DNA from: Adineta vaga
Taxonomy: Eukaryota > Rotifera
Reading direction: 5' to 3'
NCBI GenBank assembly: GCA_021613535.1
Contig: CP075497.1
Coordinates: 12,958,001-13,022,000 of the forward strand
DNA length: 64,000 nt
Shown: piece after piece, positions 1 through 9,347 of the stretch
Layout: each line of letters opens with the position of its first letter
How positions within the stretch are numbered: the stretch's first letter is position 1
The notes under the pieces: generated by a model
What the model saw: the letters and a program-made list of their open reading frames with translations, nothing else
The model's database searches: none
What the model was told of the DNA's origin: nothing
Program-made: the position numbers and the translations under genes

Positions 1-712
1 AGCTTTTAATCTCATTCGTAAGATATTTTATAAAAGTATACGAATACTTGTAAAAAAGGCTCTTCTTTGTGATATTTTTCTTTTGTGTTCGCTGCTTTGA
101 CGTATAGTTATTGCACCATATCAATTCATTTTCAATTTAATATACTATTCTATTTAAATTATATACGGAGGTCCGAAAGTGGTGGTTTAACATTCTGTGA
201 GTCAATCTAACTATTGAAACTTAATATCACCATCTTTCCTCATGACCTTCTTTTTTCCACTCGTTCTAATCATGATCTATTCAATGATAAGCCAACAGAT
301 GATTTTATAGCTGATTTTTCGAGTAATCAAATAGAAATCTTTAGTTTTATTTGTATCGTCAATCAATAATTATGATTTTTAATAATTTATCAAACTAAAT
401 CATTAATAGAATTTCGAATTTTCTTTATCTCATGCGTAATTATGATTATACTCTCTATTATTAACATCAAAATACACATTTCACAATATGTGGAAAAAAC
501 CATTAGAGATTTCTACATGTTTATGTAATTCATTCTTATACGACGTAAACAGATATATTTTTTTCTTCTTTCCTTCATATGTGTCTGGCTTGTTTATGAC
601 GCATTTAGTCAGATTGTATTATCCTTGTATGGAGTTTTTTCCTTTGTCACACTTTCTCTTCCATTTAAATACACATGTTCGTATTACATTTAGAGTGTAT
701 TAAGATATTCTG
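1..712. other. intergenic, no gene seen
   Basis: AT-rich sequence in which I see no convincing gene. A 71-codon frame at 488-703 has no family resemblance and no splice support. The first supported gene starts at 713. Confidence 0.5.
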
Positions 713-1041
713 ATGGCAAGCAATAAATGTATTGTACATTCTCGTAAGAATGTATCGAAATTTCATACTGCTGTTAATCAGCTTCGTTGTGGAAACATGT
801 TTTCTAATGATGTTTATGAAGAATTACCAAAACGATGCTGTTCATGTAATGGAAAGAAAGGTAAATACAGATTTAATTAATAAGAATTTGATGATTTATA
901 TCACGATTTATAGGATTAAAGAGAATTGATCTTGAAATTCTACGTGAAATATGTAAAGATATTATGTTGTCATTATCTTCTACACTCAAATTTCGTTTCT
1001 CATCAAATATAAACAAGTTTGTTAAATTATATTCAAGTTAA
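713..1041 (+). CDS. small Cys-motif protein, two exons
   Basis: I do not recognise this family. Exon 1 is 713-860 and exon 2 is 914-1041, with a 53-nt GT...AG intron in phase 1, giving 91 residues. The visible signature is a Pro-Lys-Arg-Cys-Cys-Ser-Cys motif near residues 40-46, followed by Gly-Lys-Lys-Gly across the splice junction. The same module, with the intron at the same place, is repeated just downstream (1400-1640) at the head of a KH-domain gene. This copy is therefore a truncated tandem duplicate that keeps the N-terminal module and lacks the KH part. The ATG at 713 was chosen because it opens the frame just before the conserved Cys-Ile-Val-His stretch. Three cysteines in a CCSC cluster could bind a metal, but that is inference. 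Confidence 0.5.
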
Positions 1042-1083
1042 GAATTAAATATTTATCATCTGAATGTATTTAGATATTTGTTG

Positions 1084-2831
1084 ATGGAGACAGATGAGGA
1101 AAGTGATGCAACAGATGATGAAGGATCATAAGATTCAATTCCGAGTATACAAATATTCGCGTCACGACGATTCCACGCGAGATTTATCAGCAACACTTTC
1201 TCGTACCTTCGCCCATCCTTCTCCACACTGCGCAGAAGTACCGCGTTACTTCCTACTTCTAGAAATGACAAGGAGAATGATATAGATGATAAACATACAT
1301 CATCCAATCAAGAAAATACAGAGAATGAGTTCTTGAAAGGTATATTCACATCTCACTAATTTAAATCATTTACTTGATTTCAATTTATTTGTTTTATAGT
1401 TTTAGAAACGTTCAAAGTAACAACAGTAACAGATGGATGTATTGTACATAATTCAAAATATCCATCAAAATTTAATTATGCTGTTAATTTAATTCGACGT
1501 GGAAAGAAGTTTAAAAATGATATTTATCATCAATTACCCAAACGATGTTGTTCATGTGATGGAAAAACAGGTAAATATTCTATTGATAAATAGATTTCTT
1601 ATGTTTATTGTCATTTTAGGTTTGAATGTGATCGATCTCAATGTCTTGATTAGTAAATGTGATGAAATTGCAGCAGATAAATCATTACAACCAATATTAC
1701 ATGATTCTTTCCATGTTTTTACTCTTCCCTTTAAAACAGCAACATGTCTTCAAGAACGTAACACAAGAATTTCTCGTTTTATAGGAAGAAAAGGTCAAAA
1801 TTTAAATGCTCTACAAGATAAATACAATGTTTATGTTCACATTATCGATAAATCTTCTAACAAAACACTTCGTAAAAGAATAAGTGACAAAGTCGAAAAA
1901 AATATTGAAATACAAAAGATAATTGATTCAAATGAACTTTACGTGTTAATTAGAAGAAAAAACAAATCAGTGATAGATCCGATTCCAATTAATGAAATAA
2001 AACAAGAAATAAATGAGAAATGGGAAGAAGCAAATGAAATTCGATTTATTCAAAGAGAATTTACTTTTGATCAAAATCAATTTCAATTTGTGTCACTTTC
2101 ATTTCAATCGGAAATTTCCTTGGAACAACGTCGTGAAACAATAGGTCGTTTTATTGGAAGAAAAGGCGAGAATTTACACAATTTAGAAGGTCAATGGAAT
2201 ATTAGGCTACATGTTATCAATAATGAATCTTTTAATCAAAAATATTTCCGAAAACTCATTGGAGAACAAGATGAAAACAATCGAGAGAATTTCTATGTAT
2301 TTATTACGAAAAAAAAATCAATCGATAACAAATGAAATTTCTATTGATGAAGTCAAACAACGAATTATTAAACAATGGGAAGAAGCAAATATCGAACCAA
2401 TTGATTTAGATGGTCAATTTCATTTCGTATCTCTTTCATTCAAATCAACCGTTTCTCCTTATGAACATCGCACAGAAATTGGTCGTTTTATTGGAAAAAA
2501 TGGTCAACATTTACGTGATTTGCAAAACAAATATAATGTTTGCATACGAATAGTAGATCGATTTTCTCGAAAGAACGTTCAAAAGAAATTTGCTAAAATA
2601 CAAGATGAAGATAAATCGAATAAACTTTACTTATTAATTACAAATAAAAACAAATCAACAACGAATGAAATTCCTATTGGTAAAATCGAACAGGAAATAA
2701 CTAATCAATGGCAAAATGGAAAGGTATCTAATAATAAACAATCCTCGAAGTTAAACTCTGTACCAATGTCATCGATCGAGCTCAATTCCGATGATAGATG
2801 GCATCAAAAACAAAAACGTCGTCGGAAATAA
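1084..2831 (+). pseudogene. three-KH-domain RNA-binding protein, disrupted
   Basis: Exons 1084-1339, 1400-1570 and 1620-2831 join in consistent phase into a 546-codon reading. After the Cys module shared with the gene at 713, three repeats of about 115 residues each carry a KH-type GXXG loop (Arg-Phe-Ile-Gly-Arg-Lys-Gly twice, then Gly-Lys-Asn-Gly). Each repeat ends in a segment like Glu-Ile-Pro-Ile-x-Glu-Ile-Lys-Gln-Glu-Ile. KH domains bind single-stranded RNA or DNA. Two lesions are visible. A TAA at 1129-1131 lies 15 codons after the first ATG in a frame that is open on both sides. One extra A in the A-run near 2310-2318 shifts the frame inside the second repeat; removing one A restores the repeat pattern. 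If the true start or exon 1 differs, the first lesion may be only apparent. The second is well supported by the internal repeat alignment. Confidence 0.6.
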
Positions 2832-3429
2832 ATCTGTACGAATACGAAAAAACTTTTACACCTTTTTTTTGCTATTGTATAAAATTTTCTTCTTATATTT
2901 ATTCAAAAAGTTATAGTACACTCTAACGTTGGTATATAAAAATCTTGAGAACATGAACTGAATTTTCAAAAATATATTTGAAGTAAAATATGAAAGACTA
3001 ATCTAATGTTTTGTATTTTCAATAAGTTTATCTTCAATATCAAAGAAAACTAATTTTGTTCGATGAATACATATATCAGTTAGAAAATTGATTTGATCTA
3101 TATCTAACATTATATGATGTCTATCAGTTTCAGATGGAATAGTGATTATGAAAATGCACATTGTAATAATTAAAGTCAATTTTTTAAGGATTCGTTCAAG
3201 TATGATCAATAAGAAAGGAATATTTGTATGTTCATTAACGTTATAAATTATTAATTTCTGTTTGAGATCATTTAAAATAACCTTTTATGAAAATCTCCAC
3301 AAAATAGACCATTGAAAATGTTCTGTTTCATAATTCATCTAAAGAAGAGTTTTCGGTTTTTTTCTTATGTTTTTCCGAGTAATCAGATTGTTGATATGAT
3401 GAAAATTTCTCAATTCTATTTTGTAAATA
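2832..3429. other. intergenic, no gene seen
   Basis: AT-rich 3' flank of the KH gene. A short minus-strand frame at 3003-3209 has a hydrophobic start but no recognisable family, and I do not call it. Confidence 0.4.
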
Positions 3430-3925
3430 AGAAATTATTTTCAGCTAATTTTAAAGCATTTTTATTATAACATTCATATTCTGCATAAACATCACCAACA
3501 TATTTAACACAAAAACGACGCATTATCGAAAAAAGAACTTCTTGTTCGTTAGACATTGCAGAAAAGTTTGAAATGTCAAGAAACATTTTAGAATGAAACT
3601 CATATCAATTTTAGGATTTAAGTGTAGTCGAACCAAACATACTAAGTAATATACATTTGGTTGTCGAGATCGACAGATATTTCTTTATTGTTTCACTTCA
3701 ATATGACTCATATATTGACCTCGATATAAACAACTTGAACAAATGGCATTATCTTTTTAAGTTTTAAATTAACTGAATAATTTTGAAAATGTTTATCTAA
3801 TTCTTTAGATACATGTTGAATAAATGATACCATCGAATATCATATAATGATGCTTTTAAAAATGATTTTTTATTCTTAAATCTCCATTGATTGATAAAAT
3901 AAATGTAAATACATTCAATTTTAAT
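3430..3925 (-). pseudogene. ADP-ribosyltransferase-TPR remnant
   Basis: Reading the minus strand across several frames recovers pieces that align in order with the intact ART-TPR protein at 56489-58465. First comes a segment like the helix before the active site. Then Leu-Tyr-Arg-Gly-Gln matches the catalytic arginine motif Val-Tyr-Arg-Gly-Gln. Next is a segment ending Ser-Asn-Glu-Gln-Glu-Val-Leu-Phe, matching the ExE motif Asp-Glu-Gln-Glu-Ile-Leu-Phe. Last is a stretch resembling the start of a TPR helix. At least two frameshifts and a stop separate the pieces, so it cannot make the enzyme. The 64-codon minus-strand frame at 4035-4229 may be more of the same gene's 5' part, but I cannot match it. 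Bdelloid genomes carry many ART-TPR copies, and this looks like an old dead one. Confidence 0.6.
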
Positions 3926-4707
3926 CATATTTATAATTTTATCTTGATGAATTTTTTTCTAACGAATCCGATATGATCAAAAATATTTTCATTGTTGTAT
4001 ATTCATTTGAAGATTATTAAGTAAATGTTGAGAATCATGATTGATTATCAATTAATATGAGACAATAATTATCGAAAATATTTTCTCCTTTCAAATTTTC
4101 ATTAATTTCACGTATTTCATTTTCAATAACATCAAAACTTTCTTTCATTCGAATGAATATCGTTAAAATGAAAACATTTTTATATTTGTCTATCATTGTT
4201 TTTCTTATATCTAATTTATTTATATTCAAATTAACAATTGTTTCTTTTAATATAATATAGTCTGAAATCTTCTCATCATCATCAACTTTAAATTTCTATT
4301 TTATTGAATCAAACATAGAGATAATAATCAAATTCTTAACATAGACATTCAATGAACATAACGATGTTAACGAAGCAGAATCGCCAGTATTATTTTCACG
4401 TTAATTATTTTCAATAGTTGAAATTAATTTGTATATTATAGATAAAAAAGAATCATATAATTACTGATGAGCATCTACTTTTCTTAAGAGACAAATAAGT
4501 TTCATTTTTTCAAATGAATTACAGATCGTGCTATTTCAAGATTTGCTGAGTAAGAAGAAAAAAAAAAGGATGTCTAATAGATTGTCCTTAATGAGTTTAT
4601 TTCAATTACACCTCTCTAATTTCCAGAACATTCAGGAAAAAAGAAACTCAAGAAATAATTTTCTCCGTATCTTCTATAAAATTTCATTTTAGTATCATAA
4701 TTTTGAA
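3926..4707. other. intergenic, possible 5' debris of the ART remnant
   Basis: Very AT-rich. The minus-strand frame 4035-4229 is Lys/Glu/Ile-rich and lies upstream of the ART remnant on the same strand, so it may be decayed coding sequence. No intact gene is seen. Confidence 0.35.
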
Positions 4708-5692
4708 ATGATGACAAATAAAATTGGATTTATACTTAATTTTATAACAATTACAATCAATATAATCACATGTTTTATTTCATTATTTATTTTAATCGCT
4801 ATTTTATATCATTTTTATCATGATCGATTGAAAAAAGATGATAAAATGACGATTATTCTTTCTGCTAATATTTACACATTGATTTTCTTCTATACATTCA
4901 TATTAATCTCATTTAATATTCAAGCAATACTGGGTGAATTATATTCACAAAATTTTAATTCATGGTGGTGTATATTCTTAGGATATTTTGCTGCAGTTTT
5001 TCTTAGTACAATTTATTGGAGTTTTGTAAATCAAGTAAATATGAAAATGATTGATTAAATATATATTTATATTTTGGAATTTTTAGGCCTTTTTTCGTCT
5101 TTGTTGTATTGTATATTCAACAATTCGATGGTTTCAATATTATTGGTTATATATTATTATTCCACCTATTCAATTTATTATCTTATCTATCGTATTTAGT
5201 CCACTTTTGATATGGCATGATATTGGATATATACCTACGGAATATTATTGTAATGTACCTAATAGAAATATTCGTGGAATTGTTTGGTTGTTATCAATAG
5301 GTTATGGAAGTCCTTTGCTATTTTTAGTCATCATTTATATACGTATTGGAAGATATCTTTATCGACATATGAATACTCAAATATTAATAGTTCGTCAACG
5401 TCAACAACGTGATCTTATTGTTATTCGACGTATATTTATAACTGTTATATTTTTAGTTATTCTTCAAATACCACGTACAATTCTTTTTATAATGTTATTT
5501 ATGACAGGAGATGAATATACATATTTTGCTCGTGTTGAATGGTTTTTTATTAGTTGTTCAATGGTTGGATTGAGTTTATCAATGGTTATTTTTACACCAC
5601 AATTAAAAATGATTATTTTAAAAGTATTTCATTTGAAGCGTATTTTACCAACAAACGCTCCAACTACTGTGGCACGTCCAGCTCATTTATGA
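4708..5692 (+). CDS. rhodopsin-like GPCR, copy 1
   Basis: Exon 1 is 4708-5034, exon 2 is 5087-5692, with a 52-nt phase-0 intron, giving 310 residues. Seven hydrophobic helices are visible. The usual GPCR disulfide is implied by a Cys at the top of TM3 (Trp-Trp-Cys-Ile-Phe) and one in extracellular loop 2 (Tyr-Tyr-Cys-Asn-Val). The DRY position reads Phe-Arg-Leu-Cys-Cys-Ile-Val-Tyr after the splice, so the acidic residue is lost but the Arg is kept. The end of TM7 reads Thr-Pro-Gln-Leu-Lys in place of NPxxY. The protein would sit in the plasma membrane and signal through a G protein; the ligand is unknown. A close paralog with the same intron lies at 9348-10335. Bdelloids have large expansions of such receptors. 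Loss of canonical motifs suggests a divergent chemoreceptor or peptide-receptor subfamily, which is inference. Confidence 0.85.
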
Positions 5693-5830
5693 TATAAATT
5701 ATACTAATCTTTGTATTACATAGTTTATGTAATTCTTTGTTTTTTCTGTATTAATGAATTAAATTTATCAATATTTCAAAAAATATTTAATCTGTGATTT
5801 AAAATCATAAAGTTTATATATTTTTTTGAA

Positions 5831-5868
5831 GTGTGAGAGTGGGTGAAGGAACTAACGACACCCACGCC
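5831..5868. repeat. telomere-like inverted repeat
   Basis: The G-rich arm ends GTGGGTG and the C-rich arm begins CACCCAC, a perfect 7-bp stem with a 13-nt loop, extended by further G-rich/C-rich sequence. It lies about 140 nt past the stop of the GPCR at 4708. One of about eleven similar elements in the window. Confidence 0.7.
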
Positions 5869-6002
5869 CTTGCGATTATTTTTTCTCAATTGCGCGCAGT
5901 TGCGTCGCAAGTTTTCGCAATTTCATCGCAATCGAAAATATGGGTAATATTATTGAATTTCTTAGTCTAAGAATTGCATCATCTACAAATTTCTACAACA
6001 TA

Positions 6003-6128
6003 AATAAGTTTATGGTAAGAAATGAAAGACACGAGCCACGATCGATAACTGACACAACTTTGAAGTTATGAGACAGAAGCATATCTTTCGGTTCTTCGAA
6101 ACCACAGTATCGATCAATTCGATATTCG
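6003..6128 (+). ncRNA. dispersed structured element, copy 1
   Basis: This sequence recurs at 23420-23545. An outer stem pairs GATCGATA (6040-6047) with TATCGATC (6108-6115). Inside are two small hairpins: AACT/AGTT near 6056-6067 and TTTCG/CGAAA near 6087-6102. A T-rich run follows at about 6128-6146, as after a Pol III transcript. The second copy keeps the outer stem with a compensatory A-T to G-C change. I do not recognise a tRNA, snRNA, spliced leader or hammerhead core. It could be a structured RNA gene or a SINE-like element. Strand is assigned from the T-run. Confidence 0.45.
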
Positions 6129-6551
6129 TTTGTTTGTTTTTTTAATTATAAAATTAATAGAAAAAGAAAAGGTGAACAAATCCATTGATGTGTAGTTATT
6201 ATTGCACGAAAAAGTGCCTATCCTATAGTTATTCAACTTTCATATAAAGCAACGAACATTAATGATCCATTTTATTATTTGAGCTTTATTCGATTGAAAC
6301 AAAAACATAAAAGTAAAAAATGCTTGATTATAGAATGAAATTATAGTTGTAGAAAAAAAGAAAATGTGATATTGTAAAAGTCTAGTTTTGTAATACTAAT
6401 TTATATGTGCGTCGATTGTTTTCTAAAAAGAAAAAGAGAAATCATTGATCTGATATCCATTAGAAATTTGAAAAATGATTTTAAAAACGAGTAAATATCT
6501 TTACTCTTTCACATATAATTAACTTGGCAACAAAAGCAAAACAAACTTACT

Positions 6552-6890
6552 TTAATTCTTACAAACATAATAACTAATAGGAGCAACACGACCACCTGTA
6601 CTATAACCATGCTCATAAGAACAACTTTTACAATTGTCTTTATTACCACAACTTGTACAACGACCACGGAGACAAAGTTTACTACAACACTTTTTACGCA
6701 GAAAACCACACTTTGCATCAATAACATTACATTTACCACGCCTTTCAAATCTTTCCTGAAGTATTGATATGAAATCATTATCATCACGTCGTTCAATACT
6801 ATTGGCTTCATCAGAATCATCATCACCCACAGACATTCCATAACAAGTAATTACCAAAACTAAAATTATGATGGTTATTTTATTGATCAT
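6552..6890 (-). CDS. secreted cysteine-rich knottin-type peptide precursor
   Basis: Single exon, 112 residues from the ATG at 6890. An in-frame ATG six codons earlier (6908) would sit at the predicted transcription start, since a TATA box lies at 6935-6942, so I prefer 6890. The precursor has a hydrophobic signal peptide (about residues 1-18), an acidic propeptide, and two dibasic sites (Arg-Arg at 34-35 and 50-51). A Cys-rich mature region starts near residue 52. Its first six cysteines follow C-x6-C-x6-CC-x3-C-x4-C, the inhibitor-cystine-knot spacing, and four more cysteines follow (81, 87, 90, 110). Knottins include ion-channel toxins, protease inhibitors and antimicrobial peptides. Nothing here says which, and no toxicity is claimed. 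The i-type lysozyme gene nearby on the other strand could point to a defence or digestive role, which is speculation. Confidence 0.75.
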   Translation of the reverse strand: MINKITIIILVLVITCYGMSVGDDDSDEANSIERRDDNDFISILQERFERRGKCNVIDAKCGFLRKKCCSKLCLRGRCTSCGNKDNCKSCSYEHGYSTGGRVAPISYYVCKN

Positions 6891-6934
6891 TTTGCTGCTG
6901 CTATACACAATAATTAAGAAGAAAAAGAAAATGG

Positions 6935-6942
6935 TTTATATA
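6935..6942 (-). promoter_or_regulatory. TATA box of the knottin gene
   Basis: TATATAAA on the minus strand, 45 nt before the chosen ATG at 6890. A start about 30 nt downstream would fall near 6905, which favours the second ATG over the first (6908). Confidence 0.55.
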
Positions 6943-7674
6943 TCGTGCAGATACCGTTGATTAAATATGCGATTCAACCAAGAATAAACAACGTCAATAA
7001 GGTAACATATTGTTACTTCATTATCTCAAGGATAAACGTGCACCTCAATGTATCTAAACAGGTATACAATTTCTATGCTGCATACTCATATATTTATTTT
7101 ATATTCCAATCATCATATTACATATGTACATCATTTTTTTCCTATGTACGATGAGCGATCAAATTTTTCTTTCTGTTATTTAGTCGATGTATAGTTGAGG
7201 ACAAAAGTAGGTAAGTACGTTTTTATTTATTACATCACCCAATCATCGATGTTTTTCGTTCTCATCGTTCTTTTTTTTTATTTCTGTTGACCTTTGAAAT
7301 TTCGATCTATAATAAATGGACATTTGATAGTTTATGGGAAAAGAATATTATATCAAATGATAGTCGTTCGTTGTGATTGTATAAAAGATCAGTTATCTAT
7401 ATAATAAATATTGTGAGTATTTTTTAACTCAATGGATTAGATGAAGAAAACTAATCAAGTTGGAAAATTTCAAAGTTATATTCGAATCGCAGCATATGAG
7501 TCAATAATTTTGTTTTTATTTTGAGTGTTTTATTATTCAAAGGACATTAATACGAGTAAAGATTGAATATGGTTACTATATTTACATTCATCTACTTATA
7601 AAAAATAAGAGTAACATGTGAAGAATTCTGTACTCATTGCTCGCCAAGAATTCAAGTGTTTATACAAATCATTC

Positions 7675-7681
7675 TATAAAA
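7675..7681 (+). promoter_or_regulatory. TATA box of the lysozyme gene
   Basis: TATAAAA, 49 nt before the ATG at 7730, leaving a plausible 5' leader of about 20 nt. Confidence 0.5.
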
Positions 7682-7729
7682 TACTCAATATAAGAAGCGA
7701 GAACTTTCAGTTATAAAAACAAATAAGAG

Positions 7730-8110
7730 ATGATTTCGAAAATATCGCTTGTTCCATTGTTCATCAATGCTGCTATTGATGATCAATGTCTTGCATGCAT
7801 TTGTCAAGTTGAATCAGGCTGCAGACCTCTCAAATGTTGCTGGAATGTTTATTCAAATTCATGTGGTTATTATCAATTGAAACAAGACTATTGGCAAGAT
7901 TGTGGTTCACTCGAAGCATGTGCTGTTGATAAGAATTGTTCTGATAAATGTGTACGAATGTATATGCAACGATACGCAAGCCGATGTACAAGAGGTCGTA
8001 CACCAACTTGTCAAGATTATGCACGAATTCACAATGGAGGACCAAACGGATGTAAATCAGCAGTCACCATTGGTTATGGTAAGCGTGTTATGTCATGCTA
8101 TTCTAGATAA
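7730..8110 (+). CDS. i-type (destabilase) lysozyme
   Basis: Single exon, 126 residues, which fits the compact i-type lysozyme domain. Family marks are clear: Cys-Leu-Ala-Cys-Ile-Cys-x-x-Glu-Ser-Gly-Cys near residues 20-31, then Ser-Cys-Gly-Tyr-Tyr-Gln, Tyr-Trp-x-Asp-Cys-Gly, and His-Asn-Gly-Gly-Pro near the C-terminus, with about 16 cysteines. These enzymes cleave the beta-1,4 bond of peptidoglycan, and some members also split isopeptide bonds. The catalytic Glu is present (Glu28). The residue where active members have the second catalytic Asp, a few residues before Ser-Cys-Gly, is Asn39 here, so muramidase activity may be reduced. The N-terminal hydrophobic stretch is short for a signal peptide (about 15 residues), so an upstream exon is possible. 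An AATAAA signal follows at about 8147. Confidence 0.85.
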   Translation: MISKISLVPLFINAAIDDQCLACICQVESGCRPLKCCWNVYSNSCGYYQLKQDYWQDCGSLEACAVDKNCSDKCVRMYMQRYASRCTRGRTPTCQDYARIHNGGPNGCKSAVTIGYGKRVMSCYSR

Positions 8111-8237
8111 AAGAATACAATGATTTTTTTACTTTCATTTTTTGAAATAAAAGTTGAATGAGAAGATTCTCATGACTCATATTTTCGTATTTCGTTGTGT
8201 CAGAATTCATACTCGCACTAAATCAATTTGAAGGTGG
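8111..8237. other. lysozyme 3' flank
   Basis: Contains the polyadenylation signal near 8147 and a lone G-rich GGTGGGTG motif at about 8232-8240 of the telomere-like type, without an obvious C-rich partner. Confidence 0.4.
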
Positions 8238-8640
8238 GTGTTATTTTCTCATTCATTGAAATTCAGCGAAGCTTTTGAAACTCATTTTAAACTACATATC
8301 GTCATGGAATATTTTCTATTATCAATTGATTTATCAAAAGTTCATCATATTGAAATGAAATGTCATCAATTACTTCAGTGGAGAAGAATGAAAGTTGATT
8401 TTCAAAATCCTTATCTTTGTTCATTCTTGACTTTACGGAATGCCAAACTATTTTGATATTCCACGGTAGATAATTATTCAATTCTTCGTAATCAATGATC
8501 TCAAGAGTAATAGAAATAATTCTTCAACGATGTCAAAACTTAGATATTCTGATTGAAGGATTGGAAAAAGGAAATTGTTCAGTGATGGTAGTAACAACAA
8601 CAACAACAATTTTACAAACCAATTATATCAATGAACAAAC
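8238..8640 (+). pseudogene. possible decayed leucine-rich/F-box-type gene
   Basis: An open stretch (8238-8456) and a second piece in another frame (about 8501-8640) look like coding sequence. The second contains Ile-Ile-Leu-Gln-Arg-Cys-Gln-Asn-Leu-Asp-Ile-Leu, which resembles the repeats seen in bdelloid F-box/LRR proteins. No start, splice pattern or full domain can be drawn. This is a weak call. Confidence 0.25.
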
Positions 8641-9347
8641 ATAGAGACCACTTAAAGAATCTAAGGTTCGGATTAAATCACGAGAACTGGGAAAATTATG
8701 GAGAAAGGAATGACTGATAACATGATGCAACTTTAGAGTAATAACACAATAAGAAAACGACAAGTCTAATCAAACTTTCGGGATCTCTTACTTGATATTT
8801 CTTTGAATTTTTCGTGTTTTTTATAATGTCAATAAAATAAAATACACAAATAAACAAATGATAATAAAAAGGACTTAAACGATATTAAGATCTTCTGCAA
8901 TTCATTCAAAAATTCTTTTATACCCGATAAGTCATATGATATCAAACTTAATGACCCTAACTATTCCAGGACCTCAACTTATCGCGAATAAATGAATGTA
9001 CTTTTATATATATATATAAACATAGTGGTTTATTTTAAACATCATCAATTAGGACGATTTCATGTACGAGCATTCGATTTTATTTATAACCTTTCAATGT
9101 GAAAACTTTGAATTTATAATTATGAAAACTCTAATTTAATACTTAATCTCGCTTCTATTTTCTAAAAATGGTACTTGAGGTAATAACGTCCTCTTTCTAA
9201 GTACCGACTATTCTTTGATGTAAAAAAAAACTCCGAAGAAACAAGAAATTTTGTCATGATTGCTGTTACAGACAGATTGTTAATTAGAAATCAGTTTTCA
9301 ACGGTATTTTTTCTTCTTTTTTTTTAATATTTAAAAACTATTGAAAA
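8641..9347. other. intergenic, no gene seen
   Basis: AT-rich upstream region of the second GPCR copy, including a short TA run near 9006-9018. Nothing else is recognised. Confidence 0.5.

Larger units (their letters stand above)
5693..6551. other. intergenic with hairpin and dispersed structured repeat
   Basis: It holds a telomere-like inverted repeat (5831-5868), a cluster of TTGCG/CGCAA words (5871-5940) and one copy of a ~125-bp dispersed element (6003-6128); the hairpin and the element have separate entries. No protein gene is seen. Confidence 0.6.
6891..7729. other. divergent promoter region
   Basis: Shared upstream region of the minus-strand knottin gene and the plus-strand lysozyme gene. 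It holds a TATA box for each (6935-6942 and 7675-7681). No protein gene is seen between them. Confidence 0.5.

Noticed and set aside
488-703. 71-codon plus-strand frame
   Set aside because: No family resemblance, no splice or promoter support, Phe/Tyr/Ser-rich as expected from AT-rich DNA.
6003-6128. tRNA, hammerhead ribozyme or spliced-leader RNA
   Set aside because: No cloverleaf with anticodon arm, no CUGANGA core, and the bdelloid spliced-leader sequence is not present; left as unknown structured element.
6509-6841. 110-codon minus-strand frame over the knottin gene
   Set aside because: Val/Met-rich shadow of the real frame, which has a signal peptide and cystine-knot spacing.
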